A stretch of 64,000 bases of DNA from a virus: positions 1 to 64,000 of the IMG/VR virus record IMGVR_UViG_3300032289_001431; one strand, written 5' to 3'. Below, one piece after another: positions 43,330 to 52,704 of this stretch. Position numbers and translations under genes: made by a program. Positions within the stretch are counted from its first letter, which is position 1, and every line of letters begins with the position of its first letter. Below the pieces are notes generated by a model that worked only from the letters and a program-made list of their open reading frames with translations, had not been told where the DNA came from and ran no database searches.

Positions 43330-44439
43330 TTATGGGTTTCCTGTTGCACGATTTACTATGTCTCCTAGAAAATCACCTGTTGCGTTAGCAGCATTAGTAA
43401 GTGTTTCTGCAATTGCACCACCATCAGTAACTGAAATTTTAGAACCCCCCATTGTACCAGCAAATACATTTGAACTTTGTGATAACAGATCGGTAAAAGT
43501 TATTGATACTCTATATGCTTCAGGCATAATAATATTATTTGCACCATATCCATACCAATCACTCATAGCTCTTGTCGTACCAATGCTTTCTATTTTTAAC
43601 TCACTAACTACTGCTGCTGGCATATAAACACCGCCAATGGCATAAGCGTCAACTTCATAAATTTTCGGTGGTATAAATGTCATTAACGATGTTCTTGTTT
43701 TTAAATTTTGAAAGGTAAAAAGTTGAACAAAACTAAAATGTCTAAATGCTGATTTTAAATCTAATGTATTATATAAAGGAAACGATAATGTTATAGATTG
43801 CTGTGAAGTTGACTTATATTCTTTTGTATCTTCAAATCCAAATCCCGGAGTTAAAGCACCCATTACAGCACCACCCACAGCACCAATTAAAGCAGAACCT
43901 GCATTGTTATTTTGACTAGATCCGCTAGATTGAGCACCAAAACTTTTAGCTAGAGACGAAAGACCCTGTGCATCATCCCAAGTATTACTAATTGTTCTCA
44001 ATGGTTGTCCGCTGTTTATTAACCAAGGAAAATTATATTTAAAACCCGTGGGTTTAGCGGAATATAATTTTAAAAATGTATCTAAATTTTTTGCATTACT
44101 AGCACCAACAACAGATCCAGCAGTACTTAAAACTGCACCAGTTTGTGTTAATAAATTTGATAATTGCGTTGCCCATGTTCCAAATTGAAGTTCTTTTTCT
44201 ACACAGAACACAGAAGGAACTTCGTCTTTATTTCCCGTGTTAGACCAATACATGTCTTTTGATACATCCACAAGACCACTTCCGGTTTTTTCTAATACCG
44301 TGTATGGTGAACTATGAACTCCCAAGAAACTCATTTCTTTGTCTGTAGCTTTAAAATACTGTGCTGAACCACCAGAACTTCCACCAAAACTACCGTTTAC
44401 ACCACTAGCCCCATCTTGTGTTATAGCATCATTTGACAT
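43330..44439 (-). CDS. 48: Baseplate tube-cap protein, gp48-like
   Basis: It has 369 residues against 364 in T4 gp48. Gly/Ser-rich start, QSITLSFPLYNTLD, FVQLFTFQNLKTR, YMPAAVVSELKIES and YRVSITFTDLLSQSSNVF: a tube-fold protein that starts polymerisation of the tail tube. Directly downstream of the likely tape-measure gene, as in T4 (29-48-54). TATAAGTA lies 6 bases before the ATG. Confidence 0.62.
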   Translation of the reverse strand: MSNDAITQDGASGVNGSFGGSSGGSAQYFKATDKEMSFLGVHSSPYTVLEKTGSGLVDVSKDMYWSNTGNKDEVPSVFCVEKELQFGTWATQLSNLLTQTGAVLSTAGSVVGASNAKNLDTFLKLYSAKPTGFKYNFPWLINSGQPLRTISNTWDDAQGLSSLAKSFGAQSSGSSQNNNAGSALIGAVGGAVMGALTPGFGFEDTKEYKSTSQQSITLSFPLYNTLDLKSAFRHFSFVQLFTFQNLKTRTSLMTFIPPKIYEVDAYAIGGVYMPAAVVSELKIESIGTTRAMSDWYGYGANNIIMPEAYRVSITFTDLLSQSSNVFAGTMGGSKISVTDGGAIAETLTNAANATGDFLGDIVNRATGNP

Positions 44440-44445
44440 ATAAAA

Positions 44446-44453
44446 TACTTATA
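44446..44453 (-). promoter_or_regulatory. Late-type promoter octamer of the gp48-like gene
   Basis: TATAAGTA on the - strand, 6 bases before the ATG at 44439. No Shine-Dalgarno between. Confidence 0.5.
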
Positions 44454-44460
44454 AAATACG

Positions 44461-46635
44461 TTAAATATAACCCCAATTCCTATTGTTTGAATTATTGGTA
44501 TATGTCATTCTAGTTTCAAAGTTAACATCTCTTACTGGTTTAAGAAGATAATCTTTAATTCCCGTATTAGAACTTGGTGATTGTTGTGTTTGATTTATAA
44601 CAGTAGTGCTTTGTGTGTTATTTTGTTTTTCAGAGTTTTTCTGTAATGTAGCTGTTAAATTATCCAAACTAGTTATTATTTTTTTGTTATCTTGACTAAG
44701 TGCAACGTTTTGAGCGACTACTTGATTTGAATTTTCTTCCGGTTTTGGTTCGTATTTTACGGATGGTGCTGGCATTACTGGTCCTACTGGTGTAATGACG
44801 GGTGTAATTTTTGGTTCTTTTTCTTTATTAGGCATCAATGCTTTTGAATATCTTTCATCTAAAACTTTACGTTCTTCTGGTGAAGCTTGTTGATATTTTG
44901 GTGAACTTCTCCATATTTCTTGTGGTGTTCTGTTATCTTCGGGACCCATAGCCTGACCGTCATTATAAGTCTTCATCAAATCTATTGTTTGTTCGCCTAA
45001 TTTGTGAGTATCTATTTTCTCCGCTACCCAATCAACAGCTTCTCCTATTTTACCAACCCAACCCAATGTTGGTATTTTACCAACCCAACCAAGTAGTGTT
45101 CCAAAAAAGCTTACAAGTTCAGATATTAAACTACCTAAACCACCAAAAAATCCAGCAATAACAGCTGTAGCTTTTTGTATCGGACCCAAAGCATCATCGT
45201 TTATAACCGAAAAAAATGTTTTAATCCCTGTTACAAAACCATCAATTAATTGTATAACTGGTATGGATATAAATCTAGCCAACCATTTTAAAGGCGCAAT
45301 AAACATCTCTAATACTTTTCCAAGAGGACTAAAAAATTCAAAAAAACCTTGAATTGGTCCTTTAATTTTTGTTAATTGTTCTCCAAGATTTTTTACAAAT
45401 TTGCTTACATTTGATAATGGACCTTCTTCTTTAAACATATTACTAATATTAGTAAACCAACCTGAAACACGAGTTCTAAGATCTGTTATTGTTTGCCATG
45501 ATGTTTTTAAAGCATTAGACATCCTAGCGTACATTCCTTCGGTTTTTACTAAAGATTCACCATAAGCATTTTGTGCTGTTGTTAATTTTGCAAAATTCTT
45601 TTCAAACCCCAGTTTTTCAAAAAAACTATTTTTAAATTTTGAAATTTCATCTAAAACACCGTTTTTAAATTTTGTAATACCTTCTGTTGTCGCTTTAATC
45701 GTTTCGTCTATCCATTTATTAATTCCAAGTTTTTCTCCAATTTTAACAAACGGATCTATTAAAAATCTTTTAAGAGCTACACCAACTTGTTCAAGTTGTT
45801 TTCCAATTTTAGTAAAAATTTCACCAATAGTTATCACCATCCCTTTAACACTTTGATAAATTTTATATAATTTTTCGCCCATCCATACTATATCGGCTAA
45901 TGCTAAAAGTAATATACTTGCGAGCCAACCGCTACCGCCGCCTTTAAAAGAATCTTTAATGTTTTTAATAATACTTGCAATTCCTTTATCCATGTTTTCG
46001 GTAAACGAACTTAATGATTTATAGATAGGATCTAAAAGTGTTCTTAATATTTTTATACCTTCAGGATGGAAACTTACCCTTAATATTTGCTCTCCTATGT
46101 TTTTTTGCTCACCCGTATCATTTTGTTTGTTGATTTTACCAAAAAGATTATTAATATTATTTGGTAAATTTTTAAAAACTTCAGATAATTTAAAAAACAT
46201 ATCATCCTTTTTTCCATTCTCTTCGGTTTTTTCGTTTATTTTAATCTTTTTAACCCCATCGGGTAATAAATCCAAAATAGGAGATTTTTTTAATTTTTCA
46301 ACATTCGTTTTTTCGTTTTTATAATTTTCGTCTTCAAGTTTTTGAAGTTTTTCTTCTCTTTCTTTTATTTCTTTATCTCTTTTTAATTTTTTTTCATAGT
46401 CAGCTATTTCTTTATCTTCTATATCTTTGATAAAACGTTCTCTAGCTTCACGGAGTTTTCTAGAACGTTGTTCAATCTCAGTTTCACCCTTTAAAGCCGC
46501 TTTTTTGAGTTCTATTAAAGCTAAATTTTGTTTATTAACATAATCTTGTTCTCTTTTATATTTTTCTGCCATCGCTTGAATAGCCGCAAGATCAGCCTCG
46601 TTAGGCTGTGTACCCGTAAACGTATTAAATGACAT
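44461..46635 (-). CDS. Probable tail tape-measure protein (gp29 role)
   Basis: It has 724 residues. N-terminal coiled coil (about 15-115, Lys/Glu-rich), then alternating amphipathic and hydrophobic stretches (WLASILLLALADIVWMGEKL; GFFGGLGSLISELVSFFGTLLG region) and a disordered Pro/Asn/Gln-rich end. This is a tape-measure layout, and the gene precedes the gp48-like one. Identity to gp29 is not visible by eye. Its start lies in a hairpin with a late octamer. Confidence 0.6.
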   Translation of the reverse strand: MSFNTFTGTQPNEADLAAIQAMAEKYKREQDYVNKQNLALIELKKAALKGETEIEQRSRKLREARERFIKDIEDKEIADYEKKLKRDKEIKEREEKLQKLEDENYKNEKTNVEKLKKSPILDLLPDGVKKIKINEKTEENGKKDDMFFKLSEVFKNLPNNINNLFGKINKQNDTGEQKNIGEQILRVSFHPEGIKILRTLLDPIYKSLSSFTENMDKGIASIIKNIKDSFKGGGSGWLASILLLALADIVWMGEKLYKIYQSVKGMVITIGEIFTKIGKQLEQVGVALKRFLIDPFVKIGEKLGINKWIDETIKATTEGITKFKNGVLDEISKFKNSFFEKLGFEKNFAKLTTAQNAYGESLVKTEGMYARMSNALKTSWQTITDLRTRVSGWFTNISNMFKEEGPLSNVSKFVKNLGEQLTKIKGPIQGFFEFFSPLGKVLEMFIAPLKWLARFISIPVIQLIDGFVTGIKTFFSVINDDALGPIQKATAVIAGFFGGLGSLISELVSFFGTLLGWVGKIPTLGWVGKIGEAVDWVAEKIDTHKLGEQTIDLMKTYNDGQAMGPEDNRTPQEIWRSSPKYQQASPEERKVLDERYSKALMPNKEKEPKITPVITPVGPVMPAPSVKYEPKPEENSNQVVAQNVALSQDNKKIITSLDNLTATLQKNSEKQNNTQSTTVINQTQQSPSSNTGIKDYLLKPVRDVNFETRMTYTNNSNNRNWGYI

Positions 46636-46660
46636 ATATACTACTTATTGTAGTATATAT
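46634..46660 (-). promoter_or_regulatory. Start-codon hairpin with embedded late octamer, tape-measure gene
   Basis: Arms ATATATACTAC / GTAGTATATAT (11 bases each) with loop AATAA. The AT of the ATG (46635-46634) is the end of the 3' arm. AATAAGTA (46649-46642) spans the loop and the 3' arm, so RNA started there would lack the 5' arm, while read-through RNA could hide the start. Confidence 0.55.
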
Positions 46661-46664
46661 ATTT

Positions 46665-47483
46665 TCAGTTTAAAAACAACACACTGTCCACACTGATGGT
46701 TTTTACATATTCATCATGTTTAACCGTTAAAACTTCATCCAATTTAGACTTCCACTCAGTAATAGTTTCTAATACCTTTTGAACAAGAACACTTGGAAGT
46801 TTTTCTATGATTTTTATTCTCTGTTCAAATTTAAGATCGGTTAAAATTACCTCTTCTTCATTTATCCAAATTTTGTTGATATATTTTGAAAGTTCGCCCA
46901 AAAAAGCATTAGTAATTAAAATTTTAACATCTTCGTTTGATTTAATGTCTTCGGTTTTTTTATTACCTTTAAATTGATTATCATATTCTACTTCAGTTTT
47001 AATTGTGGGTGGCATAATTTCAGCTTTTAAAACAAATGAACTATTATGTGATTCTAAAACTATGGTTTCGGGTGATTTATAGGATTTAAATTTATTTAAA
47101 ATATCTTTAACATCATATTTATTGGAAATGTTTTTTGCATCATCAAAAATTACATTAATTGATTCTGATATTTGTCCTTTTAAAGCTATTGCAATAGAAG
47201 TTTTATCTGATAGTGTTAAACTGTCAATTAAAGCATCATCACCATTAACTATATTAGTTTTTAAAATATTATAAAACGCAGTTATAAAACTTGTATTATA
47301 TATGGAAGTATCCATAGCAGCATTAAGTAGTTCTTTTTGTTGTTTTGCGTTTAAACCTTTAAATGTTAAATATTCTCGTTTAGATGGTATCCAAACTTCA
47401 ATTTTAAATGCATCGGATGCTTTATCTAACGCACTTAAAGCACTATTAAAATCTAAAAGATTATTTTCTACGTTTTCTTCCAT
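46665..47483 (-). CDS. gp26/gp51-like baseplate hub assembly protein
   Basis: It has 272 residues. FKIEVWIPSKREYLTFKGLN followed by KQQKELLNAAMD resembles the start of the gp26 family (T4: short beta strands, then VGEEKKILVA). Charged, helical remainder. A second relative lies just upstream at 47499. Placed before the tape measure, it may chaperone hub or tail assembly. TCTAAATA lies 7 bases before the ATG. Confidence 0.5.
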   Translation of the reverse strand: MEENVENNLLDFNSALSALDKASDAFKIEVWIPSKREYLTFKGLNAKQQKELLNAAMDTSIYNTSFITAFYNILKTNIVNGDDALIDSLTLSDKTSIAIALKGQISESINVIFDDAKNISNKYDVKDILNKFKSYKSPETIVLESHNSSFVLKAEIMPPTIKTEVEYDNQFKGNKKTEDIKSNEDVKILITNAFLGELSKYINKIWINEEEVILTDLKFEQRIKIIEKLPSVLVQKVLETITEWKSKLDEVLTVKHDEYVKTISVDSVLFLN

Positions 47484-47498
47484 AATATATTATTTAGA

Positions 47499-48479
47499 TT
47501 ATTCTTGATTAAATTCAAGAGCCAGTTTTTTGACAGCATCGCTAAACCCACTACCATTATTTGGGTTTTCTAATCCGTCAGATTCTGACTTATCTCTTTT
47601 TTTATTGGCATCTTCAATAATAGTCATATATATTTTTCTTTCCATGTGTGAAATTCCCATTACATATTGAGGTGATATGTTATATGAGGCCAAAAAATAT
47701 ATATCTTGAAATATAGATCTTATATCATACGAAAATAATAATTTTACATGTTCTATAAAACTTAAATTATAAAAATTAAATTTATAATCATCAAAAACAG
47801 AAACGTCAAACAAATTTGATTCAAATAATACTTTGCAAGAGTTTACAATTTTATCTTGTATTTTATCTTTTAATTTTAATGGTATCTTATCAAATAGTTT
47901 TATTTTTTGTTGTTTACTTAATACATTATGTAATATTTTATTATTATCAATTTTTATATATTCTATAAATTCACACAACGAATCATTAAAAAAATAATAT
48001 TGATTTTTTGTGGATATATCAGTGGTATTAAATGTTGAAATAGAATTTAAAACAGGCCAATTTAATTTTACTTCAATATTTTGTTCCGATAAAAATGAAT
48101 TATTTTCATCTTCAAAAAAATTAGAATTTTTATATAAATTAATTAAATATTTTTTTAAATCTATTTGTATTTTTGTTTTAACTTTAGATTCTTCTTCCGT
48201 TTTTAATATAAAATCAATTTTAGACCCAACACTGACGGTTCTTAATTTTGTTAAAAACAATACATATTCGATTATATTGATATTTTTAAAAATATCTTTA
48301 TTTTCCACACAATTTAAAATAACGTTCAATGCATATTCGCTATATTCAAATAACGAATTTTTATCAGGGGCAAAACTCATATTAGCTTTTGCCAATGCCA
48401 ATTGTTCTTCTGTGTTTAGTTCTCTAAACTTTATTTTAGTTTTAGTGTAAGGCAAATCTACACTATAGTTATAATACAT
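47499..48479 (-). CDS. gp26/gp51-like baseplate hub assembly protein (second copy)
   Basis: It has 326 residues. VDLPYTKTKIKFRELNTEEQLALAKANM matches the gp26-type start in layout (shown in parts: TKIKFRELNTEEQLALAKA), and LTKLRTVSVGSKIDFIL matches the region that reads LRSQSVNNIVDFGY in T4 gp26. C-terminal tail Lys/Asp/Ser-rich. Tandem with 46665; likely ancient duplicates with separate roles. Confidence 0.55.
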   Translation of the reverse strand: MYYNYSVDLPYTKTKIKFRELNTEEQLALAKANMSFAPDKNSLFEYSEYALNVILNCVENKDIFKNINIIEYVLFLTKLRTVSVGSKIDFILKTEEESKVKTKIQIDLKKYLINLYKNSNFFEDENNSFLSEQNIEVKLNWPVLNSISTFNTTDISTKNQYYFFNDSLCEFIEYIKIDNNKILHNVLSKQQKIKLFDKIPLKLKDKIQDKIVNSCKVLFESNLFDVSVFDDYKFNFYNLSFIEHVKLLFSYDIRSIFQDIYFLASYNISPQYVMGISHMERKIYMTIIEDANKKRDKSESDGLENPNNGSGFSDAVKKLALEFNQE

Positions 48480-48487
48480 ATATAAAT

Positions 48488-49186
48488 TTATCTTAATCCT
48501 ATAAAAGATCCACTAGAACCATCTAAAATAGAATATCTATCATAAATAAATTTAACATCACTGTATCTCAATCCTTCTTCAGTGTAAGAATAAGTTTCAC
48601 CTGCTATGTTTATTGGAGCCGCATTATAAAATCTATATATTTTCCTTATTCCCATTTGTTTATCAGCACCAGTTTTTGCATACATTGTAACATCTATAGT
48701 TGATGCTTTTACTCTTTTATTACTATTTGCGTTTCTAGCTACCAAACCATTATAACTAACCATTATAATCCAAGGTCTTATTATAAAATCTAAAAACGAT
48801 GCATTCGTCTCAAGCATAGTTATATTTAAAGTTTCATATTTGCCTCTAGTGTTCGAGGTGGCTGGTGGTAAAAAACCAGCATAATCTAAACCTATGTTGC
48901 CAGCGTCTACAGATTCTCCGGGAAGTTGTACTTGTCTTGCAAAAACACAACCCATCATGTTTTCAGATGAACGTTGTAATCCACCATCTAATAAAGTAGT
49001 TATTACTGAATTATTAAGTTTCCATTCGGTTGGTTCTCTTTGTTTAATAACATTTTGTATATTATTAAATAAACTATTAACGTTATCAAAATTAATAGTC
49101 ACCATCCATTGACTAGCTAACGCAATCGCTGTAGGCCATTCGCCTAAAAGCTGTAAATAATACTCGTAAGGACTACCTTGTGGCAT
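48488..49186 (-). CDS. Tail-tube-fold structural protein
   Basis: It has 232 residues. WMVTINFDNVNSLF, MMGCVFARQVQLPGES, YETLNITMLETNASFLDFII and ITMY-type strands give the gp19 fold seen in tube, tube-cap and terminator proteins. A gp54-like or tube-terminator role is possible. Its start codon lies in a 14-base inverted repeat (49175-49208) carrying a late octamer. Confidence 0.58.
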   Translation of the reverse strand: MPQGSPYEYYLQLLGEWPTAIALASQWMVTINFDNVNSLFNNIQNVIKQREPTEWKLNNSVITTLLDGGLQRSSENMMGCVFARQVQLPGESVDAGNIGLDYAGFLPPATSNTRGKYETLNITMLETNASFLDFIIRPWIIMVSYNGLVARNANSNKRVKASTIDVTMYAKTGADKQMGIRKIYRFYNAAPINIAGETYSYTEEGLRYSDVKFIYDRYSILDGSSGSFIGLR

Positions 49187-49208
49187 AATAATATTTATGC
49201 CACAAGGT
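49175..49208 (-). promoter_or_regulatory. Start-codon hairpin with embedded late promoter, 48488 gene
   Basis: Perfect 14-base arms ACCTTGTGGCATAA / TTATGCCACAAGGT with loop ATATTA on the - strand. The ATG (49186-49184) is in the 3' arm. CATAAATATTATT (49199-49187) matches the T4 late consensus TATAAATACTATT at 11 of 13 positions and spans the end of the 5' arm and the loop. Confidence 0.7.
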
Positions 49209-49217
49209 CAAATAATA

Positions 49218-49757
49218 TTAAGTTAATCTCCAATATTGATAAGCGATAGTAGCTTGTTGTTCAAGAACTTCACCAGCGGATGTAAGATTAACCGTTAAAT
49301 CGCCAACAGCTTGACAATATGCACCATACAATGTGTAAATTCTGAGAGGAGTACCAGCTTTATCTAAAAGGGCTAATACGATTTGACCTTGAACACCTTT
49401 ATTTGGTATGCTGTACGCACCTGTGCTAGTACGATCATCAAAAACATATTTCGTCCAATCTTCAAATTTAGCACGAACCGAAAGATTAGAAGGAACTCTA
49501 AATGTAATTTGCCATCCAGCACTATTTGGATAATTTGCAGTTCCGGGAACGTTGAATGAAAGTCCCATGAAAGGAACCGGAACGTTTGTGATCGCTCTAC
49601 CCGGTATAGTTGTTGATGTTACATAAAGTAACTCTTGTTGTGAAAAGTTTGTACCTCCAAGAGCAAGAACTCTGAAAAGATTTTGACGAGCAAAATCGTT
49701 AACAATAGCTGTGTCGTAGAAGTTTTCTATACCTTGTGTGTCGAATAATCCTGCCAT
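49218..49757 (-). CDS. 19: Tail tube protein gp19
   Basis: Major tail tube subunit. It has 179 residues (T4 163) with the gp19 pattern ARQNLFRVLAL, STTIPGRAITNVPVPFMG, WQITFRVPSNLSVRAKFEDW and a beta-rich end LTSAGEVLEQQATIAYQYW. It follows the sheath gene, as in T4. GATAAATA lies 11 bases before the ATG; codons are less A/T-biased, fitting high expression. Confidence 0.88.
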   Translation of the reverse strand: MAGLFDTQGIENFYDTAIVNDFARQNLFRVLALGGTNFSQQELLYVTSTTIPGRAITNVPVPFMGLSFNVPGTANYPNSAGWQITFRVPSNLSVRAKFEDWTKYVFDDRTSTGAYSIPNKGVQGQIVLALLDKAGTPLRIYTLYGAYCQAVGDLTVNLTSAGEVLEQQATIAYQYWRLT

Positions 49758-49768
49758 AATTGTATTAA

Positions 49769-49776
49769 TATTTATC
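49769..49776 (-). promoter_or_regulatory. Late-type promoter octamer of gene 19
   Basis: GATAAATA, within GATAAATATTAAT (10 of 13 to the T4 late consensus), 11 bases before the ATG at 49757. Confidence 0.55.
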
Positions 49777-49809
49777 CCTGTGAGTATGCATTAATTTATA
49801 TTTTTTAAA

Positions 49810-52329
49810 TTATGCTTGTCCTCCAGAAATTAATTCTGTAAAATTAACACCAGTTCTTGTTGCTATAAAGTCAGCTAAAATAAATTCAGCGGCTCTTACA
49901 GGTTGAATGTAAATTGAAATTTTCAATTCATTATTATCAATAACGTCAGGTGTATTGTTTGTTGTGTCGCAAACTAAAAGATAATCATAACAACCTTCAT
50001 TAAGTCTGGCTTGATCGAAGATTGGCGTTAATGCACCTTTCAAACGATTTCTGGTTGCAAAACTATTTGGTTCAAACACATAGTATTTTAAAAGTCTTTG
50101 TGTTTCTTTTTCTAATGTTAAGAATAATTTACGAACATTAATTCTATCAAAAGCTGAAGGCTTACGATACATTGTTTTTTGACCATAGATTACAAAACCA
50201 TCTTGATTAAAGAATGCAATTGGGTTTACATTTATTTTATAAAGTAAATCTCTTTGTTTTTGTGTTGGATTTACACCAATATCTAAAACATTTACCAACG
50301 ATCCTCTGGTGAATCCAGCAGGTGCTATCCAAGGATATGCTTGTTGTGCAGTTTTTGCCATTACAGCAGCAGCATAACCAGAAGAAGGAATCCATACTGG
50401 TGTGCTCGTAAACACATCATTGAATTGAATCCAGTTGCCATATGTCGCAACATAACTGCTTTGAATGCTATTGTAAATATTGTTCAAAGGCCAGTATATT
50501 TGATTTGAAAAGTTATAATCTTTTCTAGAACTCATTTTACGATTGCTTCCTCTTACGAAGATTTGTCTAAGTGGATCAGATATGAAAACGTGATCTTTTC
50601 TTGCGTCTGCAAATGCGACAAATTGTGATGTAATTGCACTATAAGCATCATAAGTCACACCAGTAGGAACCGTGTTAACTTGGGTATTTGATATACCACT
50701 CGTATAATCAATATCATATGGTGTATATGTCTCATCATAAGTATAAGTTCCATCGCTTATAATAGATGGGTCTAAAGATTTAGCCTTTGCGCCAGCCCAA
50801 ATTGTCGATAATCCAGCATCAGCAATAATATCAATATTTGTTGTATCATCGTTCGAAAGAATTGTTAAAAGTCTTGCAAGTTTTCTATCAACTTGTCCCA
50901 ATTCTTGGGTATTGTTTAAACCCGTAACGTTCAAATAAACACCAGTTGAGTGAGCATTTCTTGCTTCTTCTTTAAGTCTTACTGTTTTGGTTGGTAATCC
51001 ATTCGAATTTACCCAATCAGTGGCTGATGATATATAAGGATTCGTAATAACTTTTAAGTTAGGAGATTTATTATTAACTACATTATCCAAGAAGAATGAA
51101 ACTGGAGTTCCGCCATATATATTATTTTGTGTTCTGTTTGCATTAAGCGAACCAGTGTATACTTCAGATACACCATAATCTAAGATAATAGTATCTTGAC
51201 CATATTGTGTTGATCTGAGATTGAATAACATTACTACTAAACTATCATCAAATGAATTTGATGAAAAATCATATCCAGCTGGATAATTTTCAATTATCTT
51301 TGAAATGCTATCTCTACCAAAAGCTGTTGCGGCTTGAGTTAAAGAGAAGTTAAGTCTTGATGTTGGGATTTGAACAAAAGTTTGTAAATCATCATTATTA
51401 CCATGTACAGATTTAATACCTCTAATAGCATTGAATGTAGTTGTTGGGTTATGATTTGAATTGTCATTAACTGCTACGTAATATCCTTCATAAAGATTAT
51501 TAATAGCGGTTTTTGATGTATTTATAATAATCAAACCAGCATTACCGATATCATTAGCATCGTTAATAGGTTGATTTGGAACTGGATTCCAGTTAATATT
51601 ATTTGTAACAATATCATTATATTGATCATCAGATAAAAGAACCGATACGGGTGTACCTAATTGATAAGAAGTACTTGTAGCATAAGCACCATTACCACCC
51701 GAATAACCAACAACTCCAATTTCTATATTATTTATATTAGCAGGTGTAACAGGAGTACCACCTATTAATTCAACATTTGGCAGTTGGATATAACCACGAC
51801 CAGCATCGTCAATGACAATTTCTGTTATAACGCCACTCTCATTTATTACAGCATGTGCTTTAGCTGGAAATTCAGGTTCAATACCGTTTTCACCACCACC
51901 TTGAATAGAAACGTCAGGTGCTACTACGTAACCTGCACCATAATCATCTAATTCTATTTTTGTAAGACCCGTAATAGCAGGATTAAGTGTTGTTGTAGTT
52001 TCGATTGAATATGCTAATGCGCTATATGAATTTGCATATCCTTCACCAGCACCAGAACCATATGGCATTCTGGAAACTAAAAGATTTGCAGGAGATTGAT
52101 TTAAAATTTGTTTAGCACTATAATATAAATATCTTTCTGCTGCATTTGTGGGTGTTCCGTAAATGCTTTCAAATTCAGAAATACTTCCAATGTTCACTAA
52201 ATCTTCGGTTGGACCTTGTGGTGAAAATCCAGTTATAAGTATATCAGTAGCTCCAAGTGGTCTAGTTGTAAGACTAAGATCAACTTCATTAATTTGAACT
52301 CCCGGTGATGTTATGGTTAAAGTAGACAT
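49810..52329 (-). CDS. 18: Contractile tail sheath protein gp18
   Basis: It has 839 residues (T4 659). The N-terminus SPGVQINEVDLSLTTRPLG and the C-terminal domain RINVRKLFLTLEKETQRLLKYYVFEPN, RNRLKGALTPIFDQAR and VRAAEFILADFIATRTG are unmistakable sheath motifs. The extra length is in the middle (about 100-330), probably surface domains. First of the leftward tail genes. Confidence 0.95.
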   Translation of the reverse strand: MSTLTITSPGVQINEVDLSLTTRPLGATDILITGFSPQGPTEDLVNIGSISEFESIYGTPTNAAERYLYYSAKQILNQSPANLLVSRMPYGSGAGEGYANSYSALAYSIETTTTLNPAITGLTKIELDDYGAGYVVAPDVSIQGGGENGIEPEFPAKAHAVINESGVITEIVIDDAGRGYIQLPNVELIGGTPVTPANINNIEIGVVGYSGGNGAYATSTSYQLGTPVSVLLSDDQYNDIVTNNINWNPVPNQPINDANDIGNAGLIIINTSKTAINNLYEGYYVAVNDNSNHNPTTTFNAIRGIKSVHGNNDDLQTFVQIPTSRLNFSLTQAATAFGRDSISKIIENYPAGYDFSSNSFDDSLVVMLFNLRSTQYGQDTIILDYGVSEVYTGSLNANRTQNNIYGGTPVSFFLDNVVNNKSPNLKVITNPYISSATDWVNSNGLPTKTVRLKEEARNAHSTGVYLNVTGLNNTQELGQVDRKLARLLTILSNDDTTNIDIIADAGLSTIWAGAKAKSLDPSIISDGTYTYDETYTPYDIDYTSGISNTQVNTVPTGVTYDAYSAITSQFVAFADARKDHVFISDPLRQIFVRGSNRKMSSRKDYNFSNQIYWPLNNIYNSIQSSYVATYGNWIQFNDVFTSTPVWIPSSGYAAAVMAKTAQQAYPWIAPAGFTRGSLVNVLDIGVNPTQKQRDLLYKINVNPIAFFNQDGFVIYGQKTMYRKPSAFDRINVRKLFLTLEKETQRLLKYYVFEPNSFATRNRLKGALTPIFDQARLNEGCYDYLLVCDTTNNTPDVIDNNELKISIYIQPVRAAEFILADFIATRTGVNFTELISGGQA

Positions 52330-52341
52330 ATTTTCTAATAC

Positions 52342-52349
52342 TATTTACC
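52342..52349 (-). promoter_or_regulatory. Late-type promoter octamer of gene 18
   Basis: GGTAAATA within GGTAAATAGTATT (10 of 13 to the T4 late consensus), 12 bases before the ATG at 52329. Confidence 0.55.
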
Positions 52350-52394
52350 TTTATTTTTTACCATTTTTAAGTTTTTTATTTTATGATCATCTAG

Positions 52395-52402
52395 AATAAG
52401 TA
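52395..52402 (+). promoter_or_regulatory. Late-type promoter octamer
   Basis: AATAAGTA, 5 bases before the ATG at 52408. The same AATAAGTAATAAT string nearly recurs before the next gene (52689-52701). Confidence 0.45.
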
Positions 52403-52407
52403 ATAAT

Positions 52408-52683
52408 ATGAACAAATATGATATATTAGTATCTAACTTATTGAATGAAGCCAATTGTACAAAAGTAACAGGAAAAACATCTTCCACATCAAAAGGTAAG
52501 AAATGGATGAAGTGTGTTAAAAACCCTAAAGGCGGATATAAAAGAATTCATTGGGGTCAAAAGGGAGTAAGAGTTACAGGTAAATCTGGAAATACAAAAC
52601 GTAAAAAATCTTTCAGAGCAAGACATAAATGTTCTTCAGCAAAACCCGGAACACCAAGATATCAAGCTTGTAAAGATTGGTAA
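52408..52683 (+). CDS. Very basic small protein with capsid-targeting-like leader
   Basis: It has 91 residues. The leader MNKYDILVSNLLNE ends in L-N-E, a T4 prohead-protease-type cleavage site. The rest is strongly basic (KRIHWGQKGVRV, KRKKSFRARHKC) with Cys residues and the end GTPRYQACKDW, a motif I recall from hypothetical proteins of marine phages. Likely an internal head protein that binds packaged DNA. Confidence 0.6.
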   Translation: MNKYDILVSNLLNEANCTKVTGKTSSTSKGKKWMKCVKNPKGGYKRIHWGQKGVRVTGKSGNTKRKKSFRARHKCSSAKPGTPRYQACKDW

Positions 52684-52688
52684 ACCAC

Positions 52689-52696
52689 GATAAGTA
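52689..52696 (+). promoter_or_regulatory. Late-type promoter octamer
   Basis: GATAAGTA, 8 bases before the ATG at 52705. Confidence 0.45.
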
Positions 52697-52704
52697 ATAA
52701 TGTA

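Noticed and set aside
52321-52349. Hairpin over the gene 18 start
   Set aside because: GGTAAATAG and CTACTTTAACC pair only with two bulges; too weak to claim beside the three clear cases.
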